Source: Pararhodobacter sp. CCB-MM2 (lineage in GTDB: Bacteria; Pseudomonadota; Alphaproteobacteria; Rhodobacterales; Rhodobacteraceae). Taken from it: a DNA stretch of 64,000 nt. Of the stretch, positions 1 to 10,485 are shown piece by piece. The notes below the pieces were generated by a model, which saw only the letters and a program-made list of their open reading frames with translations, was not told the origin of the DNA and made no database searches. Position 1 is the first letter of the stretch, and each line of letters starts with the position of its first letter. The position numbers and the translations under genes are program-made. The stretch lies in contig NZ_LRRR01000001.1 of the NCBI RefSeq assembly GCF_001691415.1, positions 124,001 to 188,000 of the forward strand. The letters are read 5' to 3'.

Positions 1-1
1 C

Positions 2-325
2 GATTTCAACAACGGTACGGCGAATGGCACTACCTGTGATCCGAGGATCGAAGCTCTGGTCGCGGAAAAGTGCCTTGGGGCAGAGGGTTACACCTCGATC
101 CTCAATGGTCGCTTCAAGGGCGGCTGGACGACCCGCCACTACGGTCAGCCGCAGGACGGGGTGCATGCGATCCAGATGGAACTGGCTCAATCGACCCATC
201 TGACGACCGAGGAACCGCCCTTCGCCTATGACGCGCAGAAGGCTGAGGCGCTCCGCACCCATCTCCAATCCATTCTCGAGGGCCTTGTCGCTCTCGCCCC
301 ACAACTTCGCGCCGCAACGCGCTGA
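2..325 (+). CDS. hutG: N-formylglutamate deformylase (HutG), 3' part
   Basis: Last 107 codons of a gene that enters from the left edge. The family cleaves N-formyl-L-glutamate to formate and glutamate, the last step of the histidine-degradation branch through formiminoglutamate deiminase. The visible C-terminus contains [11 protein letters not shown] followed by [13 protein letters not shown], which is characteristic of HutG amidohydrolases; HAIQMELAQ forms part of the metal and substrate site region. It stops 17 bp before hutU, so both are probably cotranscribed. Only the 3' end is present, so the start and the N-terminal metal ligands cannot be judged. Confidence 0.9.
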   Translation, partial: DFNNGTANGTTCDPRIEALVAEKCLGAEGYTSILNGRFKGGWTTRHYGQPQDGVHAIQMELAQSTHLTTEEPPFAYDAQKAEALRTHLQSILEGLVALAPQLRAATR

Positions 326-342
326 TCCTGAAAGGGAAACCG

Positions 343-2022
343 ATGAACAATCCCCGTCACAACACCCGCGACATCTTCCCGCCGACCGGGCCTGAGATCA
401 CCGCCAAGTCCTGGCAGACCGAGGCGGCGATGCGGATGCTGATGAACAACCTGCATCCCGATGTAGCCGAGAACCCGCATGAGCTGGTGGTCTATGGCGG
501 CATCGGTCGGGCGGCGCGGACCTGGAAGGATTTCGACCAGATCGTTGCGAGCCTCAAGTCGCTGGAATCGAACGAAACCCTGCTGGTGCAGTCCGGCAAG
601 CCGGTGGGCATCTTCCGGACCCATGCCGATGCGCCGCGGGTGCTGATCGCGAACTCGAACCTCGTGCCGCATTGGGCCAATTGGGACCATTTCAACAAGC
701 TCGATAAGGCCGGGCTGATGATGTACGGCCAGATGACCGCCGGGTCCTGGATCTATATCGGCACACAGGGCATCGTGCAGGGCACCTACGAGACCTTCGC
801 CGAGGCCGGACGCCAGCATTACGGCGGCAGTCTGAAGGGCAAGTGGATCCTGACCGCGGGTCTGGGCGGCATGGGCGGCGCGCAGCCGCTGGCGGCGGTG
901 ATGGCGGGGGCCTGCTGTCTGGCGGTCGAATGCGACGAGACGCGCGCCGATTTCCGCATCCGCACCCGCTACTGCGACGCGAAGGCGCATACGCTCGACG
1001 AGGCGCTGGCGCTGATCGCTGAGTGGACCGCCGCGGGCGAGGCCAAGTCGGTCGCGCTGATCGGTAACGCGGCCGAGGTCTTCCCCGAGCTCGTGCGCCG
1101 GATGAAGGCGGGCGAGGTGCGGCCGGATATCGTCACGGACCAGACCTCGGCGCATGATCCTGTCCATGGATACCTTCCGCTCGGCTGGAGCGTGGCCGAG
1201 TGGCGCGCGAAGCAGGAGAGCGATCCGAAGGCGGTGGAGAAGGCCGCGCGCGCCTCGATGAAGACGCATGTCGCGGCGATGGTCGACTTCTGGAACGCGG
1301 GCGTGCCGACGCTGGATTACGGCAACAACATCCGGCAGGTCGCGCAGGAGGAGGGGCTGGAGAATGCCTTCGCCTTCCCGGGCTTCGTGCCGGCCTATAT
1401 CCGGCCCCTGTTCTGCAAGGGGATCGGGCCGTTCCGCTGGTGCGCGCTCTCGGGCGACCCCGAGGATATCGCCAAGACCGACGCGAAGATGAAGGAGCTG
1501 TTCCCCGAGAACGCCCATCTGCATCGCTGGCTTGACATGGCGGCCGAGCGGATCGCCTTCCAGGGTCTGCCGGCGCGGATCTGCTGGATTGGCCTCGGCG
1601 ATCGTCACCGCGCGGGTCTCGCCTTCAACGAGATGGTCCGCAATGGCGAGCTGAAGGCGCCGGTGGTGATCGGACGTGATCACCTCGACTCGGGCTCGGT
1701 CGCCAGCCCCAACCGTGAGACCGAGGCGATGAAGGATGGCTCGGATGCCGTCTCCGACTGGCCGCTGCTGAACGCGCTTCTGAACACCGCCTCGGGCGCG
1801 ACCTGGGTGTCGTTGCACCATGGGGGCGGCGTGGGCATGGGCTTCTCGCAGCATTCGGGCATGGTCATTGTCTGTGACGGCACCGAGGAGGCCGACGAGC
1901 GCCTTGGCCGCGTGTTGTGGAACGACCCGGCGACCGGCGTGATGCGCCACGCCGATGCGGGCTATGACATCGCCGTTGACTGCGCCAAGCAGCATGGGCT
2001 GAACTTGCCTGCGATCCTCTAA
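343..2022 (+). CDS. hutU: Urocanate hydratase
   Basis: Cytosolic NAD+-dependent urocanase, converting urocanate to 4-imidazolone-5-propionate, the second step of histidine degradation. The 559-residue product is full length for the family. Visible family blocks are [42 protein letters not shown], the nucleotide-binding stretch [14 protein letters not shown] and, near the C-terminus, [19 protein letters not shown]. The ATG follows a purine-rich AAAGGGAAA ribosome site. It lies 17 bp after hutG in the usual hut order. Its TAA overlaps the stop codon of the convergent oxidoreductase by 4 bp, so no separate terminator lies between the two genes. Confidence 0.97.
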   Translation: MNNPRHNTRDIFPPTGPEITAKSWQTEAAMRMLMNNLHPDVAENPHELVVYGGIGRAARTWKDFDQIVASLKSLESNETLLVQSGKPVGIFRTHADAPRVLIANSNLVPHWANWDHFNKLDKAGLMMYGQMTAGSWIYIGTQGIVQGTYETFAEAGRQHYGGSLKGKWILTAGLGGMGGAQPLAAVMAGACCLAVECDETRADFRIRTRYCDAKAHTLDEALALIAEWTAAGEAKSVALIGNAAEVFPELVRRMKAGEVRPDIVTDQTSAHDPVHGYLPLGWSVAEWRAKQESDPKAVEKAARASMKTHVAAMVDFWNAGVPTLDYGNNIRQVAQEEGLENAFAFPGFVPAYIRPLFCKGIGPFRWCALSGDPEDIAKTDAKMKELFPENAHLHRWLDMAAERIAFQGLPARICWIGLGDRHRAGLAFNEMVRNGELKAPVVIGRDHLDSGSVASPNRETEAMKDGSDAVSDWPLLNALLNTASGATWVSLHHGGGVGMGFSQHSGMVIVCDGTEEADERLGRVLWNDPATGVMRHADAGYDIAVDCAKQHGLNLPAIL

Positions 2023-2990
2023 ACAGTGACGACGACATTCCCGGGCTTATGGCCCGAGGAGGCGAGGCGATGCGCCTCGACCACCTCGGCCAGCGGGAAG
2101 GTCACGATTTCCGGCCGGTAGCCCTGTGCGTGATAACTCAGCGCTCGGGTCAGGGCATCGCGGGTCTCTTTGACGATGCCGGCTGCCAGACGGTGCTGCC
2201 CGCGCCTCGGGCGTAGGGCCGCGCCGAGTTGAGGGAGAAGATCGGCCGTCGCCATGGCCAATCGGCCATTGTCTGACATTATCGGGCGCGCCACGGCATA
2301 GGGCAGGGTGCCCGGGATGTCGAAGATCACGTCGACGGGGCCAGCGGGAAGGCCATTGCGGTAGTCGTGGACATGCGCCGCGCCCATAGATTGCGCGAAA
2401 GCGTGGTTCGGGGTGCTGCAGGTGGCTGTGACCTCGGCCCCGAGATGAGTGCCCAGCCAGACGGCGGGCGCGCCGACCGCGCCGGTGGCGCCGTTGACCA
2501 GAAGCCGCTCGCCGGGTTGCAGCCCGCATTGGTCGATGAGGAAATCGGCGGCGGTGAGGATACCGAAGAAATACCCGGCAGCCTCGGGCGCGGTCAGGCT
2601 CTCGGGGCGGGGCAGCACCAACTTGTCGGCGCTGACCACACAATACTCGGCCCCGGCCCCCATGCGCATCCCGTCGGTGATACCCATCACGGCGGTGCCC
2701 TCGGACCATCCCGTGACATCCGACCCGATGCCCGCGACGACACCGGCGAACTCGCGGCCCAAGACGGGCTGGCGAGGGCGGGTCAGGCCGAACATCAACC
2801 GCAGCATCGGGCCCATCCCGCGCGGCACGTCGAGACCGCGGATACGCGCGTCGCCTCGGGTGACGCCGAAGGCCCCGACACGGATCAGCAGCTGGCCGGG
2901 GCCGGGCACGGGGCGGGGAAGAGTCTCGATCGCCATCACCTCGGGGCCGCCGTAGCGGCGGGCGGTGGCGGCCTGCATGAGGTCGGGCAT
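2019..2990 (-). CDS. MDR-superfamily NAD(P)-dependent alcohol dehydrogenase / quinone oxidoreductase
   Basis: Zinc-free medium-chain dehydrogenase/reductase of 323 residues. The N-terminal GroES-like half contains [15 protein letters not shown], and the Rossmann half has [21 protein letters not shown], an NADPH-type AxxGxxG loop. The structural-zinc cysteine cluster is absent, which favours a quinone-oxidoreductase-like member over a classical alcohol dehydrogenase. I chose the ATG at 2990 because GGAGAG lies 5 bases upstream; an in-frame ATG 66 bases further out has no such site. It is convergent with hutU and overlaps its stop. The substrate cannot be predicted. Confidence 0.82.
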   Translation of the reverse strand: MPDLMQAATARRYGGPEVMAIETLPRPVPGPGQLLIRVGAFGVTRGDARIRGLDVPRGMGPMLRLMFGLTRPRQPVLGREFAGVVAGIGSDVTGWSEGTAVMGITDGMRMGAGAEYCVVSADKLVLPRPESLTAPEAAGYFFGILTAADFLIDQCGLQPGERLLVNGATGAVGAPAVWLGTHLGAEVTATCSTPNHAFAQSMGAAHVHDYRNGLPAGPVDVIFDIPGTLPYAVARPIMSDNGRLAMATADLLPQLGAALRPRRGQHRLAAGIVKETRDALTRALSYHAQGYRPEIVTFPLAEVVEAHRLASSGHKPGNVVVTV

Positions 2991-3184
2991 CAAACTCTCC
3001 ACGGGAACGCATGGATCAAAGGCTGTCATCATGCCCGGATCGGCCGCGCATGGCAAAGCACGCCGTTGCGCGCGCCGAGGCCACGCGGAGGTGACCGCAG
3101 ACCCCTTGACCTGCCGGGGCTTTCCTTGGACGTTGCGCGGGCCTCGCGCGGCGTGACCCGCGCCTTCCCAACCGGACGTCCTTC

Positions 3185-4471
3185 ATGCCCGCCAGAACCC
3201 CGCCCTTCGCCGCCTTCGAATGGCAGATCGCCTGGGCCTATCTCCGCGCCCGCCGGGCCGAGGGGGGCGTCAGCGTGATGACGGTGATCTCGCTTGTGGG
3301 CGTGGCGCTGGCGGTCTTCGCGCTGATCGCGACCTTGGCCGTTCGCTCGGGCTTCCGGTCGGAATTCGTGGACACCGTGCTGGGTGCGAATGCCCATGCC
3401 ACGGTCTACTACACGTCCTCGGTCACCTCGAACGGGGCCATGAGCCGCACGATCGAGGATTTCGACGCCGTTGCCGCCCGACTGGCCGAAGTGCCGGGCG
3501 TGACTTCGACCGCGCCGCTGATCAAGGGGCAGGTGATGGCCGCCAATCAGGGGCGCAACGCCGGGGTCGAGGTCTTCGGCATCCGCTATGACGACCTGCT
3601 GGCGATCCCGCGCATCGCCCATTCGGACCGCGCGCGGGGCGATATCACCCGGTTCGAAGAAGGCATCGCCATCGGCGAGGGCGTCGCGCGCGAGATTCAG
3701 GCGCAGGTCGGCGACCGGATCCGCATCATCTCGCCCGAGGGGGTGCAGACCGCCTTCGGCACCTCGCCGCGGATCAACACCTACGAGGTGGTCTATATCT
3801 TCAGCGCCGGGCGTTATGACATCGACCGCACACGGGTCTATCTGCCCTTCACCGAGGCGCAGTCCTTCTTCAACCGCGACGGGGTGGCCGACGAGATCGA
3901 GGTCATGCTGGAGGACCCCGAGAACGTGGACGCCATGACCTATCCGCTGCTGCGCGCGGGCGGTGAGCGCGCGATGATCTGGACTTGGCGCGACAGCGCG
4001 GGCAGCTTCCTGCGGGCCTTGGATATCGAGGACAATGTGATGTTCATCATCCTGTCGATCCTCGTGCTGATCGCGGCGATGAACATCATCTCGGGCCTGA
4101 TCATGCTGGTGAAGAACAAGGGCCGCGACATCGGGATCCTGCGCACGATGGGGCTGTCCGAGGGCTCGATCCTGCGGGTGTTCTTCCTGTGCGGCAGCCT
4201 GATCGGCGTGGTCGGCACCGGGATCGGCGTGATCGCCGGCTGCCTGTTCGCGCTCTATATCGATCCGATTTTTGCCTTCGTGAACACCTTGTCCGGCGGC
4301 GGGGCCTGGGATGCCTCGGTCCGCGGGATCTATGCCCTGCCGGCCGAGCTGCGGCTCACGGATGTGCTGAAGGCCGTCGGCCTCTCGCTGGGCCTGTCCT
4401 TCATCGTCACCATCTTCCCGGCCCGTCGCGCGGCGCGGATGAACCCCGTCGAGGCGCTGCGCTATGAATGA
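3185..4471 (+). CDS. lolC: Lipoprotein-releasing ABC transporter permease LolC/E
   Basis: Inner-membrane permease of the LolCDE machine, which extracts mature lipoproteins from the inner membrane and passes them to LolA. The 428-residue protein has the expected MacB/FtsX-type layout: one membrane segment at about residues 30-50, a large periplasmic domain, then three segments from about 280 to the C-terminus ending in [18 protein letters not shown], the family signature. The phrase [15 protein letters not shown] marks the cytoplasmic coupling loop. The stop overlaps the lolD start by 8 bp. Alphaproteobacteria often use a single LolC/E-type permease as a homodimer, which this one-permease layout suggests. 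Confidence 0.95.
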   Translation: MPARTPPFAAFEWQIAWAYLRARRAEGGVSVMTVISLVGVALAVFALIATLAVRSGFRSEFVDTVLGANAHATVYYTSSVTSNGAMSRTIEDFDAVAARLAEVPGVTSTAPLIKGQVMAANQGRNAGVEVFGIRYDDLLAIPRIAHSDRARGDITRFEEGIAIGEGVAREIQAQVGDRIRIISPEGVQTAFGTSPRINTYEVVYIFSAGRYDIDRTRVYLPFTEAQSFFNRDGVADEIEVMLEDPENVDAMTYPLLRAGGERAMIWTWRDSAGSFLRALDIEDNVMFIILSILVLIAAMNIISGLIMLVKNKGRDIGILRTMGLSEGSILRVFFLCGSLIGVVGTGIGVIAGCLFALYIDPIFAFVNTLSGGGAWDASVRGIYALPAELRLTDVLKAVGLSLGLSFIVTIFPARRAARMNPVEALRYE

Positions 4472-5156
4472 CCATTCCGAAACCGCGCTGCTGCTCGACG
4501 GTATCGTCAAGACCTATACCGGCGGCGTCTCCGGCCCCGTGGAGGTGCTGCGCGAGGCCTCGCTGACCCTGGGCCGGGGCGAGGTCGTGGCGCTGGTCGC
4601 CCCCTCGGGCGCCGGGAAATCGACGCTGCTGCATATCGCCGGGCTTCTCGATACCTGCGACAGCGGCCGCGTGGAGATCGACGGCATCGACATGAGCCGC
4701 CTCGGGGACAATGCCCGCACCACCGCGCGGCGACAGCAGGTCGGTTTCGTCTACCAGTTCCACCACCTGCTGCCGGAATTCACCGCGCTGGAGAACATCG
4801 TCTTGCCGCAGCTGGCCAATGGCATCGCCGCCAAAGCCGCGCGTGAGCGGGCACTGTCGCTTCTGGACAAGGTGGGGCTGTCGCACCGCGCCAGCCACCG
4901 TCCCGCGCAATTGTCGGGGGGCGAGCAGCAACGGGTGGCCTTCTGCCGGGCCATGGCCAATGCGCCGCGCATCCTTCTGGCGGACGAGCCGACGGGCAAT
5001 CTGGACCCCGAGACCTCGGATCAGGTGTTCGGCGTGCTGATGGAGCTGGTGCGCGAGACGGGGCTCTCGGCCCTGATCGCGACGCATAATCTTGAGCTGG
5101 CTGCCCGAATGGACCGCATTCTGCGCCTCGATGCGGGCAGAATTGCCACGGCCTGA
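4464..5156 (+). CDS. lolD: Lipoprotein-releasing ABC transporter ATPase LolD
   Basis: Cytoplasmic ATPase that powers lipoprotein release together with the permease encoded immediately upstream. All ABC motifs are present in 230 residues: Walker A GAGKST, Q-loop [16 protein letters not shown], signature [15 protein letters not shown] and Walker [16 protein letters not shown]. The Walker A region reads APSGAGKS, a common LolD variant. The ATG lies within the lolC terminal codons (ATGAATGA), indicating translational coupling. The two genes form a compact operon; the next gene begins 113 bp downstream. Confidence 0.96.
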   Translation: MNDHSETALLLDGIVKTYTGGVSGPVEVLREASLTLGRGEVVALVAPSGAGKSTLLHIAGLLDTCDSGRVEIDGIDMSRLGDNARTTARRQQVGFVYQFHHLLPEFTALENIVLPQLANGIAAKAARERALSLLDKVGLSHRASHRPAQLSGGEQQRVAFCRAMANAPRILLADEPTGNLDPETSDQVFGVLMELVRETGLSALIATHNLELAARMDRILRLDAGRIATA

Positions 5157-5269
5157 GGCGAAGCGCCGCGGTCGGCCTTGGAATGATTGACATTTGATGC
5201 CCGGAGACAGGAACTGACCGAGGACGCTGCCACGTCCTTGTTTTGAATCAGTTTCTACCGGGGGGTGGA

Positions 5270-5695
5270 ATGAAGTCCTTTATCCGGGCCGCGTTTGCGG
5301 CCGCCTGTCTGCTGGCGCCTGTTTCCGCTCAGGCCGAGGCGATTGTCGCCCGTGTCAGCGTCTCGACCCAGACCATGCATGTCTATCTCGACGGCCAGCT
5401 GCGCTATGAATGGCCGGTCTCCACCGCGCGCGCCGGCAAGTACACGCCGCGCGGCGAATGGCAGCCGCAATGGCTGTCGCGCTGGCACCGCTCCAGCCTC
5501 TACAACAACGCGCCGATGTATTTCGCCATCTTCTATGACGGCGATTACGCGATCCATGCCACCGATGCCGTCAGCCGTCTGGGCCGTCCGGCCAGCGCGG
5601 GTTGCGTGCGGCTGCATCCGGACAATGCCTCGTTGCTGTTCGCGATGGTGCAGGAAGAGGGCATGGACAACATGCGCGTGGTCGTCGTCGACTGA
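5270..5695 (+). CDS. Exported L,D-transpeptidase (YkuD family)
   Basis: Small periplasmic YkuD-domain protein of 141 residues. L,D-transpeptidases make 3-3 crosslinks in peptidoglycan or attach proteins to it. A signal peptide spans residues 1-22 and ends in AQA. The catalytic signature is complete: a histidine in YAIHATDA followed by SAGCVRLHPDNA with the nucleophilic cysteine. I chose the ATG at 5270 because it puts the basic residues directly before the hydrophobic core and has a G-rich site just upstream; an in-frame ATG 27 bases earlier is less fitting. No substrate-binding accessory domain is present. Confidence 0.9.
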   Translation: MKSFIRAAFAAACLLAPVSAQAEAIVARVSVSTQTMHVYLDGQLRYEWPVSTARAGKYTPRGEWQPQWLSRWHRSSLYNNAPMYFAIFYDGDYAIHATDAVSRLGRPASAGCVRLHPDNASLLFAMVQEEGMDNMRVVVVD

Positions 5696-5812
5696 CGCCG
5701 CTGCCGCAAAGGCAACGCCGGATCTGGGGTCAGGTATTTTGGCCTACCCAAGGTCTGGCGGTTTGCCTATAGTCCCTGTGGATTTGTCGTCAGCCACCCC
5801 GATGGAGAGGTC

Positions 5813-6280
5813 ATGCGCTGCCCGTTTTGCGGAAATGTCGATACCCAGGTCAAGGATTCCCGCCCGGCGGAGGATCACGTATCGATCCGCAGACGCCGCT
5901 TCTGCCCGGCCTGCGGCGGTCGTTTCACCACCTATGAGCGGGTTCAGCTGCGCGACCTCGTGGTGGTCAAATCCTCGGGCAAGCGCGAGCCGTTTGACCG
6001 CGACAAGATGGAACGCTCGATCCGGATCGCCATGCAGAAGCGCCCGATCGAGCCTGAGCGTATCGAGCAGCTGATCTCGGGCATTGTCCGGCGGCTGGAA
6101 TCGATGGGCGACACGGATGTGCCCAGCCGGGTGATCGGCGAGATCGTCATGGAAACGCTGGCGCGGATCGATACCGTGGCCTATGTGCGTTTCGCCAGCG
6201 TCTACAAGAACTTCCAGGCCGCGGACGATTTCGACAAATTCGTCTCGGAGCTGCGGCCACCGATGCTGAACGACGAGTGA
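5813..6280 (+). CDS. nrdR: Transcriptional repressor NrdR
   Basis: ATP-cone regulator of ribonucleotide reductase genes. The 155-residue protein opens with a zinc ribbon (Cys3, Cys6, Cys31, Cys34; CPFC and CPAC pairs) that binds NrdR boxes, followed by the nucleotide-sensing ATP-cone beginning [19 protein letters not shown]. Length and order match the family. GAGAGG precedes the ATG. It sits upstream of ribD, a frequent arrangement in alphaproteobacteria. No ribonucleotide reductase gene lies in the window, so its targets are elsewhere. Confidence 0.97.
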   Translation: MRCPFCGNVDTQVKDSRPAEDHVSIRRRRFCPACGGRFTTYERVQLRDLVVVKSSGKREPFDRDKMERSIRIAMQKRPIEPERIEQLISGIVRRLESMGDTDVPSRVIGEIVMETLARIDTVAYVRFASVYKNFQAADDFDKFVSELRPPMLNDE

Positions 6281-6303
6281 GCCGCGGGTCGGGCGCCGTC
6301 GAT

Positions 6304-6328
6304 TTGAGTATTTGGAACAAGGTGAAAA
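6304..6328 (+). repeat. Dispersed intergenic repeat, copy 1 (TTGAGTATTT type)
   Basis: A 25-base element in the nrdR-ribD gap starts TTGAGTATTT and ends AACAAGGTGAAAA. A second copy, differing at three bases, lies inverted at 43513-43537, 37 kb away. Its 3' end leads into the purine-rich ribosome site of ribD. The function is unknown; it looks like a short family-specific intergenic repeat. Confidence 0.55.
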
Positions 6329-6338
6329 GGGGGCGGGG

Positions 6339-7442
6339 GTGAGCGACACCGACCGTCGGTTCATGCGCCTTGCGCTGACGCTTGGCGCGCGGGGCTTGGG
6401 CAATGTCTGGCCCAATCCCGCCGTGGGCTGCGTGATAGTGCGCGACGGCATCGTCGTCGGGCGCGGCTGGACCCAGCCGGGCGGGCGGCCGCATGCCGAG
6501 GTCCGCGCGCTGGCGCAGGCGGGCGAGGCGGCGCGTGGGGCGACCGCCTATGTCACGCTGGAGCCCTGTGCCCATCACGGTCACACTCCGCCGTGTGCCG
6601 AGGCCTTGATCGCCGCCGGCGTGGCGCGGGTGGTGACGGCGCTGACGGACCCGGACCCGCGGGTCGCCGGGCGCGGTCACGCCATGCTGCGCGCTGCGGG
6701 GACTGCGGTCACCGGGGATATCGAGGCCGAGGCCGCGCGGCGGGTAAATGCGGGCTTCCTTGGCCGGATCACGCGGGGGCGGCCGCTGGTGACGCTGAAG
6801 CTGGCGCTGACGCTGGATGCGCGGATCGCCACCGCCACTGGCGAGAGCCGCTGGATCACCGGGCCCGAGGCGCGCCGGCGCGTCCATCTGATGCGCGCGC
6901 GGCATGATGCCGTGATGGTGGGCTCAGGCACTGCGCGGGCGGATGATCCTGACTTGCGGGTGCGGGAGCTGGGCGTGAGCCGGCAGCCGGTCCGCGTGGT
7001 GGCGGATTCTCGGCTGGGCGTCTCGCCCGAGGGCCGGCTGGGCAGGACCGCTCTGGAGACCCCGGTCTGGATGCTGCACGGCCCGCAGGCCTCGCCCTCG
7101 GCCCGCGTCGCCTGGAGCTCGACGGGTGCCGAGCTGATCGAATGCGCGACCGATCCGCTGGGCCGGATCGATATCGGCGACGCCTTGGGTCAGTTGGCGG
7201 CGCGCGGCCTGACGCGGGTGTTCTGCGAAGGCGGCGGCGGCTTGGCGGCCTCGCTGGTGCGGAGCGGGCTGGCGGACCGGCTGGCGGTGTTCTCGGCCGG
7301 GCGGTTGTTCGGGGCGGATGGTACGGCGGGGCTGGCGGCGATGGGCGTCACGCGGCTGGGCGCGCCGGACTGGCATCTCACGGGCGTCGAGCAACTGGGC
7401 GCCGATCTGCTGCACGAATGGCAGTACAGCCAAGGCGTCTGA
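6339..7442 (+). CDS. ribD: Bifunctional riboflavin biosynthesis deaminase/reductase RibD
   Basis: Carries out deamination of the pyrimidine intermediate and then reduction of its ribose in riboflavin synthesis. The N-terminal deaminase domain shows PNPAVGCVIV, the catalytic HAEVRAL and the zinc ligands in EPCAHHGHTPPC. The C-terminal reductase domain starts near GRPLVTLKLALTLDARIA and includes the substrate-binding FCEGGGGLAASL. I selected the GTG at 6339 because a strong G-rich site lies just upstream; an in-frame TTG at 6312 falls inside a dispersed repeat. The product is 367 residues. The usual riboflavin synthase and lumazine synthase neighbours are missing. Confidence 0.93.
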   Translation: MSDTDRRFMRLALTLGARGLGNVWPNPAVGCVIVRDGIVVGRGWTQPGGRPHAEVRALAQAGEAARGATAYVTLEPCAHHGHTPPCAEALIAAGVARVVTALTDPDPRVAGRGHAMLRAAGTAVTGDIEAEAARRVNAGFLGRITRGRPLVTLKLALTLDARIATATGESRWITGPEARRRVHLMRARHDAVMVGSGTARADDPDLRVRELGVSRQPVRVVADSRLGVSPEGRLGRTALETPVWMLHGPQASPSARVAWSSTGAELIECATDPLGRIDIGDALGQLAARGLTRVFCEGGGGLAASLVRSGLADRLAVFSAGRLFGADGTAGLAAMGVTRLGAPDWHLTGVEQLGADLLHEWQYSQGV

Positions 7443-7555
7443 TCGAAAGATCGCATATTGCAACCGGAAGATGACGCTTTTATCACCACTTCGCAAAACG
7501 GCCCCTGTAGCCGCACACTTGTGCCATGATGCGACGACAGTCTGTTCCGGCTGGA

Positions 7556-7586
7556 GTTGAATTCCCCGTTTACCGATCCCAGATAT
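7556..7586 (+). promoter_or_regulatory. Candidate heat-shock (RpoH-type) promoter for lon
   Basis: GTTGAA at 7556-7561 and CCCAGATAT at 7578-7586, with a 16-base spacer, resemble the sigma-32 consensus (CTTGAA, then CCCCATAT after 13-17 bases). It ends about 105 bases before the lon ATG. lon is a classical RpoH target. The match is imperfect and no start site is known. The rest of the 249-base ribD-lon gap shows no gene. Confidence 0.4.
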
Positions 7587-7691
7587 ACCGGTGAACGGGA
7601 GCCCTGGTGCCCAAGACCTTGCGCCAAATGGTGCGATGTCCACGGGATATGGTGTTGGCAGCAGGGCGCCGTAATTGAGTTGAGGTAGGTT

Positions 7692-10097
7692 ATGACAAAC
7701 CACACCACCGCCTATGCAGTGCTGCCGCTGCGTGACATGGTCGTCTTCCCGCACATGATCGTGCCGCTCTTCGTCGGTCGCGACAAATCCGTGCGGGCGC
7801 TTGAGACGGTCATGCGCGAGGACAAGCAGATCCTGCTGGTGACCCAGATCGACCATGCGGCCGAGGATCCCACGCCGGAAGGCATGTATCGCGTTGGCGT
7901 TCTCGCCACCGTGCTGCAGCTGCTGCGCCTGCCCGATGGCACCGTGAAGGTGCTCGTTGAGGGCAAGAGCCGCGTGCGCATCACCGAATTCGTCGAGAAC
8001 GACCAGCATTTCGAGGCCGAGGCCGAATATCTCGTCGAGACCGAAGGCGACGAGGATGTCGTTGAGGCCCTGACCCGCTCGGTCAGCGACGACTTCGAAC
8101 GCTATGCCAAGATCAAGCGCAACATCCCCGAGGAGGCGCTGAGCGCCATTGCCGATGCCGGTGAGCCCGCACGTCTGGCTGACCTTGCAGCGGGTCACCT
8201 CGGCGTCGAGGTGCCGCGCAAGCAGGAACTGCTTGAGACGCTCGACATCGCCGAGCGGCTGGAGAAGATCTATGGCCTGATGGAGGGCGAGATCTCGGTC
8301 CTGCAGGTCGAGCGCAAGATCAAGTCGCGCGTGAAGTCGCAGATGGAGCGCACCCAGCGCGAGTACTATCTGAATGAGCAGATGAAGGCCATTCAGAAGG
8401 AGCTGGGCGAAGGCGACGACGGCCAGAACGAGCTGGCCGAGCTGGAGCAGCGCATCGCGAACACCAAGTTCTCGAAGGAAGCGCGCGAGAAGGCCGAAGC
8501 CGAGCTGAAGAAGCTGAAGTCGATGAGCCCGATGTCGGCCGAGGCCACCGTCGTGCGCAATTATCTCGACTGGCTGCTTGCCCTGCCGTGGGGTGTGAAA
8601 AGCCGCGTGAAGAAGGATCTTCACCGCGCGCAGAAGATCCTCGACGAGGATCATTACAGCCTCGACAAGGTCAAGGAACGCATTGTCGAATACCTCGCGG
8701 TGCAATCGCGCTCGGCCAAGCTGAAGGGCCCGATCCTGTGCCTCGTCGGCCCTCCGGGTGTCGGCAAGACTTCGCTGGGGCGTTCGGTCGCCAAGGCTAC
8801 GGGGCGCGAGTTCATCCGCATCTCGCTCGGCGGCGTGCGTGATGAGAGCGAGATCCGCGGCCACCGTCGGACCTATATCGGTTCGATGCCCGGCAAGATC
8901 ATTCAGGCGCTGAAAAAGGCCAAGACCACCAACCCGCTGATCCTGCTCGATGAAATCGACAAGATGGGGCAGGATTTCCGCGGCGACCCGGCCTCGGCGA
9001 TGCTGGAGGTCCTGGACCCGGAACAGAACGCGACCTTCGTCGACCACTATCTTGAGGTGGAATACGATCTGTCGGACGTGATGTTCCTGACCACGGCCAA
9101 CAGCTACAACATGCCCGGGCCGCTTCTGGACCGGATGGAGATCATCCCGCTCGCCGGTTACACCGAGGACGAGAAGGCCGAGATTGCCCGCCGGCACCTG
9201 CTGCCGAAGGCGATCAAGAACCACGGGCTCAAGAAGAACGAGCTCGAGGTTTCGGATGACGCGCTGACGGCAGTCCTGCGGCACTACACCCGCGAGGCCG
9301 GCGTGCGGAACTTCGAGCGTGAGCTGTCGAAGATCGCCCGCAAGGCGGTGACCAAGATCGTCCGCCGCGAGGAGACGAAGGTCGAAGTCACGGCCGAGAA
9401 CCTGGACGACTTCCTCGGCGTGCCGCGGCACCGCTATGGCCTAGCCGAGAAGGAAGATCAGGTCGGCGTGGTGACGGGTCTTGCCTGGACGCAGGTCGGC
9501 GGCGATCTGTTGCAGATCGAGGCGCTGAAACTGCCGGGCAAGGGTCGCATGAAGACCACCGGCAAGCTCGGCGACGTGATGAAGGAATCGATCGACGCGG
9601 CGTCGAGCTATGTGCGCTCGATCAGCCCGCAGATCGGCGTGAAGCCGCCCGCCTTCGAGACGATGGACATCCACGTCCACGTTCCCGATGGCGCGACGCC
9701 TAAGGACGGCCCCTCGGCGGGTCTGGCCATGGTCACGGCGATCGTCTCGGTGCTGACCGGCATTCCGGTGCGCAAGGATATCGCCATGACCGGCGAAGTG
9801 ACTTTGCGCGGCAATGCCTCGGCCATCGGTGGCCTGAAGGAGAAGCTGCTGGCGGCCCTGCGCGGCGGCATCACCAAGGTGCTGATCCCGGTCGAGAACG
9901 CCAAGGATCTGCCCGAGATCCCGGACAACGTGAAAGCGGGTCTGGAGATCGTGCCGGTGAGCCATGTGCGCGAGGTGCTGGAGCATGCTCTGGTGCGTCA
10001 GCCGGTGGCCATCGATTGGGACGCCGCGGCGGAAGAGGCGGCGCTGCTGGCGCGGCTCAACCGCTCAGAGCCCGGGTCGTCGGCCACCGCGCATTGA
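7692..10097 (+). CDS. lon: ATP-dependent protease Lon
   Basis: Cytosolic homo-oligomeric AAA+ serine protease for misfolded and regulatory proteins. The 801-residue product is full length: N-terminal LON substrate domain (residues 1 to about 200), coiled-coil region, AAA+ module with Walker [10 protein letters not shown] near residue 355 and Walker [11 protein letters not shown], then the protease domain with catalytic serine in DGPSAGLAM (about 673) and catalytic lysine in GGLKEKLL (about 714). GAGGTAGGTT precedes the ATG. It is a single-gene unit, with a possible heat-shock promoter upstream and a strong terminator downstream. Confidence 0.98.
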   Translation: MTNHTTAYAVLPLRDMVVFPHMIVPLFVGRDKSVRALETVMREDKQILLVTQIDHAAEDPTPEGMYRVGVLATVLQLLRLPDGTVKVLVEGKSRVRITEFVENDQHFEAEAEYLVETEGDEDVVEALTRSVSDDFERYAKIKRNIPEEALSAIADAGEPARLADLAAGHLGVEVPRKQELLETLDIAERLEKIYGLMEGEISVLQVERKIKSRVKSQMERTQREYYLNEQMKAIQKELGEGDDGQNELAELEQRIANTKFSKEAREKAEAELKKLKSMSPMSAEATVVRNYLDWLLALPWGVKSRVKKDLHRAQKILDEDHYSLDKVKERIVEYLAVQSRSAKLKGPILCLVGPPGVGKTSLGRSVAKATGREFIRISLGGVRDESEIRGHRRTYIGSMPGKIIQALKKAKTTNPLILLDEIDKMGQDFRGDPASAMLEVLDPEQNATFVDHYLEVEYDLSDVMFLTTANSYNMPGPLLDRMEIIPLAGYTEDEKAEIARRHLLPKAIKNHGLKKNELEVSDDALTAVLRHYTREAGVRNFERELSKIARKAVTKIVRREETKVEVTAENLDDFLGVPRHRYGLAEKEDQVGVVTGLAWTQVGGDLLQIEALKLPGKGRMKTTGKLGDVMKESIDAASSYVRSISPQIGVKPPAFETMDIHVHVPDGATPKDGPSAGLAMVTAIVSVLTGIPVRKDIAMTGEVTLRGNASAIGGLKEKLLAALRGGITKVLIPVENAKDLPEIPDNVKAGLEIVPVSHVREVLEHALVRQPVAIDWDAAAEEAALLARLNRSEPGSSATAH

Positions 10098-10120
10098 GCG
10101 CAGGCTTGCAGAAATGATCG

Positions 10121-10149
10121 AACCCGCCCTCCCAAGGGGCGGGTTTTTT
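10121..10149 (+). terminator. Rho-independent terminator of lon
   Basis: A GC-rich hairpin with arms AACCCGCCC and GGGCGGGTT is followed directly by a T-run, 24 bases after the lon stop. Confidence 0.88.
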
Positions 10150-10222
10150 CGTGCCGGGGCAGGGGTTTGGCAGGCTTTCCAGTGCGAGCGCAAAAAACCT
10201 GTCATTTTCTGTGCGCGGCCTC

Positions 10223-10251
10223 TTGAGCCCGGCTGCGCGACTCGGTATAGA
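10223..10251 (+). promoter_or_regulatory. Sigma-70-type promoter of tRNA-Val
   Basis: TTGAGC at 10223-10228 and TATAGA at 10246-10251 are separated by exactly 17 bases. The predicted start lies a few bases before the mature tRNA 5' end at 10264. Among the promoters I looked for, this is one of the clearest. Confidence 0.7.
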
Positions 10252-10263
10252 CCGCGCCACGGG

Positions 10264-10338
10264 GGGCGATTAGCTCAGCGGTAGAGCGCTTCGTTCACAT
10301 CGAAGATGTCAGCGGTTCAAATCCGTTATCGCCCACCA
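10264..10338 (+). tRNA. tRNA-Val (anticodon CAC)
   Basis: A complete cloverleaf folds by eye. The acceptor stem is GGGCGAT with ATCGCCC, the D arm GCTC/GAGC, and the anticodon stem CTTCG/CGAAG with loop TTCACAT, giving anticodon CAC at 10296-10298. The T arm carries the loop TTCAAAT. The discriminator is A and CCA is encoded at 10336-10338. It decodes GUG. It stands alone, with its own promoter and terminator. Confidence 0.96.
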
Positions 10339-10349
10339 TCCAGTTTCCG

Positions 10350-10379
10350 AAAAGCCGAGGCCCCGCGCCTCGGCTTTTT
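10350..10379 (+). terminator. Rho-independent terminator of tRNA-Val
   Basis: The arms AAAAGCCGAGG and CCTCGGCTTTTT form a stable hairpin with a T-tail, starting 12 bases after the encoded CCA end. Confidence 0.85.
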
Positions 10380-10485
10380 GCTATGCCCCTGACGCTGCGT
10401 CGTCCTGCCTTTCGCTTGTTCCGCCTGACCACCGCCGCTACCCCTGTGTCATCCCTCGGAGGAGGGGAGGCGAAGGGGGGATGCC

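Noticed and set aside
226..1995. 589-codon open frame on the minus strand across hutU
   Set aside because: It is a GC-driven shadow of hutU, with no family motifs and Arg/His-rich composition.
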